Source of the DNA: Sphingopyxis sp.
GTDB lineage: Bacteria; Pseudomonadota; Alphaproteobacteria; Sphingomonadales; Sphingomonadaceae
Assembly (NCBI GenBank): GCA_002733865.1
Contig: NVXM01000032.1
Location: forward strand, 19,211 to 83,210
Direction of reading: 5' to 3'
DNA: 64,000 nucleotides
Position 1 is the first letter of the stretch. The number at the start of each line of letters is the position of its first letter. Under the pieces are notes generated by a model. It saw nothing but the letters and a program-made list of their open reading frames with translations. It was not told where the DNA came from and ran no database searches. The translations under genes and the position numbers were made by a program. This document shows positions 62,202 through 64,000 of the stretch, in pieces.

Positions 62202-64000
62202 CTAGTGAAAATCCCGCGACTTCGGCAAGATCCGGACATTGCGCGGGTGGCCGTGGCGCGGATAGGCGGGCCGGGGCTGGGCCGCTTCCCGCTCTGCCCG
62301 GGCGGCCCGCCGGTCCTCGTTGCGATAGACCGGCCGATTGACCTCGTCAGCGCGGGCCATCGGCATATTCGGGCCATCATGAGCGCTGATCTCGTCCAGC
62401 ATGAACGTATAATCCTCGACTCGCGTGGTCATCAGATGGGTCACGCCCTCGACGCTGCGCTGGACCTCGCCGGTCGCCAGCATCAGCCGGGCCGCCATCA
62501 CCGGACGGCGCATCTTTTCGAACCGGCTGGCCCAGAGCAACAGGTTGGACACGCCGCTTTCATCCTCCAGCGTGATAAATACCGCATTGCCCTTGCCGGG
62601 TCGCTGGCGGATCAGCACAACGCCGGCCACTTTTGCCTGCGAGCCGTTTTTGGCGGTCGCCAGTTCGGCGCAGCTGAGCACGCCCATCGCCCGGAAACGT
62701 TCGCGCAGAAACTCCATCGGATGGCCCTTGAGCGACAGCCGGACGCTTTGATAGTCGGCGACGACCTGTTCGCCCTTGGTCATCGCCGGGAGCTGTGCGT
62801 CCTGTTCCTCACCCAGTTCCCTGGCCTGCGCCGCTTCGAACAGGGGCAAAGTATTGACCGGCGTGCGGCGCACTTCCCACAAGGCCTGACGGCGATCCAG
62901 CCCCAGCGACCGGCAGGCATCGGCATCGGCGAGCAGCCGCAGCGCCCGGGCCGGGAGATTGGCCTTGTGGGCCAGCTCCTCGATCGTCCTGAAGGGACGC
63001 GCGGCGATAATCTGCTCGGCCCATGTTTCGCGAAAGCCGTCGATCTGGCGGAAACCGATGCGGAGCGATACTTCCTCCCCGCGCGCAGCGGGGGGAGGGG
63101 GACCATCCGAAGGATGGTGGAGGGGTCGGCACATAGCAGCCGTCGCACCACGAGCCCCTCCACCATCAGCCGCCGCTTCGCTCTGGCTGACGGTCCCCCT
63201 CCCCGAAGCTGGCGCTTCAGGGAGGATATTCCTCTCCACCCGATTATCCCAGTCACTAAAATTCACATCCGGCTCCCGCACCTCCACCCCATGCTCCCGC
63301 GCATCGCGGACAATCTGCGCAGGCGCATAAAATCCCATTGGCTGCGAATTGAGCAAAGCCGCCGCGAACACCGCCGGATGGTGGCACTTGATCCAGCTCG
63401 ACACATAGACCAGCCGGGCAAAGCTGATCGCGTGGCTTTCGGGAAAACCGTAGCTGCCAAAGCCCTGAATCTGCTTGTAGCATCGCTCGGCAAAATCGGC
63501 TTCATAGCCCTTGGCGACCATGCCGCTGATCATCTTCTCGCGGAAATGGTGGATCGTCCCGACATTGCGAAAGGTCGCCATCGCCCGGCGCAGCTTGTTG
63601 GCGTCGCCGGGCGAGAAATCGGCGGCGATGATCGCCAGCTTCATCGCCTGCTCCTGGAACAGTGGTACGCCAAAGGTCCGCCCGAGCACCGATTGCAGCT
63701 CATCCGGATCGTGCGGCGGCTGGGGTGAGGGCAGGGTGATTTTCTCGACGCCCGAGCGCCGCCGCAGATAGGGGTGGACCATATCGCCCTCGATCGGGCC
63801 GGGCCGGACAATCGCCACCTGGATCACCAGATCATAAAATTCGCGCGGCTTCAGCCGCGGCAGCATATTGATCTGCGCCCGGCTTTCGACCTGAAACACG
63901 CCGATACTGTCGCCCTTGCACAGCATGGCATAGGTGGCCGGGTCTTCATGGGGGACGTTCTGCAGCGTCCATTTTTCCTCCCCGAAGCGCAGCTTTGGGG
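62202..64000 (-). CDS. dnaE2: Error-prone DNA polymerase DnaE2/ImuC, N-terminus outside window
   Basis: The last ~598 residues of DnaE2, open to the window edge. Recognisable are LCKGDSIGVFQVESRAQINML, VRPGPIEGDMVHPYLRRR, FQEQAMKLAII and SFARLVYVSSWIKCHHPAVF, followed by the OB fold near KVAGVVLIRQRPGKGNAVFI. It takes part in SOS mutagenesis with ImuA and ImuB, which would lie beyond 64000. A 54-residue in-frame insertion (63069-63230) follows DWDNRVER and precedes SLRIGFRQI. The frame stays open, so the protein may still be made. Confidence 0.93.
   Translation of the reverse strand, partial: PKLRFGEEKWTLQNVPHEDPATYAMLCKGDSIGVFQVESRAQINMLPRLKPREFYDLVIQVAIVRPGPIEGDMVHPYLRRRSGVEKITLPSPQPPHDPDELQSVLGRTFGVPLFQEQAMKLAIIAADFSPGDANKLRRAMATFRNVGTIHHFREKMISGMVAKGYEADFAERCYKQIQGFGSYGFPESHAISFARLVYVSSWIKCHHPAVFAAALLNSQPMGFYAPAQIVRDAREHGVEVREPDVNFSDWDNRVERNILPEAPASGRGTVSQSEAAADGGGARGATAAMCRPLHHPSDGPPPPAARGEEVSLRIGFRQIDGFRETWAEQIIAARPFRTIEELAHKANLPARALRLLADADACRSLGLDRRQALWEVRRTPVNTLPLFEAAQARELGEEQDAQLPAMTKGEQVVADYQSVRLSLKGHPMEFLRERFRAMGVLSCAELATAKNGSQAKVAGVVLIRQRPGKGNAVFITLEDESGVSNLLLWASRFEKMRRPVMAARLMLATGEVQRSVEGVTHLMTTRVEDYTFMLDEISAHDGPNMPMARADEVNRPVYRNEDRRAARAEREAAQPRPAYPRHGHPRNVRILPKSRDFH
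63069..63230. repeat. 162-bp palindromic repeat element inserted in frame in dnaE2
   Basis: Outer arms (ATACTTCCTCCCC at 63069 and its counterpart near 63225) each contain a small hairpin and a GGGGAGGGGGACC core, around a central hairpin (TCCACCATC with GGATGGTGGAGGGG). It encodes 54 residues absent from normal DnaE2. Insertion borders are estimated from the protein pattern. Confidence 0.75.

Overview
The window looks like a chromosomal segment of a sphingomonad-type alphaproteobacterium (Sphingomonadales). Evidence: GC-rich coding sequence, a SciP/DUF1153 regulator, a UrcA-family protein, a fused ThiS-ThiG, an ImuC-type DnaE2 polymerase, and many paired acyl-CoA dehydrogenases. No rRNA, tRNA, CRISPR array, prophage or complete insertion sequence is visible. 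Both edges cut genes: argE at base 1 and dnaE2 at base 64000.

Layout. 1-12950 holds mixed housekeeping and envelope genes: argE, an HdeD-like membrane protein, an internally deleted Hsp20 remnant, a peptidase-MA/TPR protein, a DUF885 protein, a prolyl-4-hydroxylase-like oxygenase, an amidohydrolase, a YceI protein, a pentaheme cytochrome c, an FNT-family channel and an arginine-rich RcnB-like protein. 13265-16651 holds aroQ-accB-accC (minus) divergent from the thiS-thiG fusion (plus). 16973-19213 holds a UrcA protein and a sciP/EAL-phosphodiesterase pair.

19433-56820 is a large acyl-CoA catabolic region. It contains a wax ester synthase-like acyltransferase, four SDRs, a MaoC hydratase, a zinc alcohol dehydrogenase, a molybdopterin oxidoreductase, six acyl-CoA dehydrogenases forming three large/small pairs, three crotonases, an alpha/beta hydrolase, a nitronate monooxygenase-like flavoenzyme, an alkylsulfatase, an acyl-CoA synthetase, a P450, an aldehyde dehydrogenase, two thiolase-family proteins, a CaiB/BaiF CoA-transferase and a TetR regulator. 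Five good copies and one weaker copy of a 16-bp palindrome, TTAAYYRNNYRRTTAA, lie in front of these genes. This suggests one regulon, probably under the TetR protein at 48.6 kb. The gene set resembles machinery for bulky or branched CoA thioesters (steroid, terpenoid or similar) more than plain fatty acid oxidation, but the substrate is not shown by the sequence. Unrelated genes (orphan gspH-gspI, a 6-phosphogluconolactonase, an RcnB-like protein) sit inside it.

56820-64000 holds an Lrp remnant, an AT-richer islet with two orphan small genes, a tyrosine-catabolism operon (hpd, VOC protein, FAH-family hydrolase) behind its own palindromic operator, a glutathionyl-hydroquinone reductase, and dnaE2. 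The dnaE2 frame carries an in-frame insertion made from a palindromic repeat element. At least three families of short REP-like palindromes are scattered between genes.
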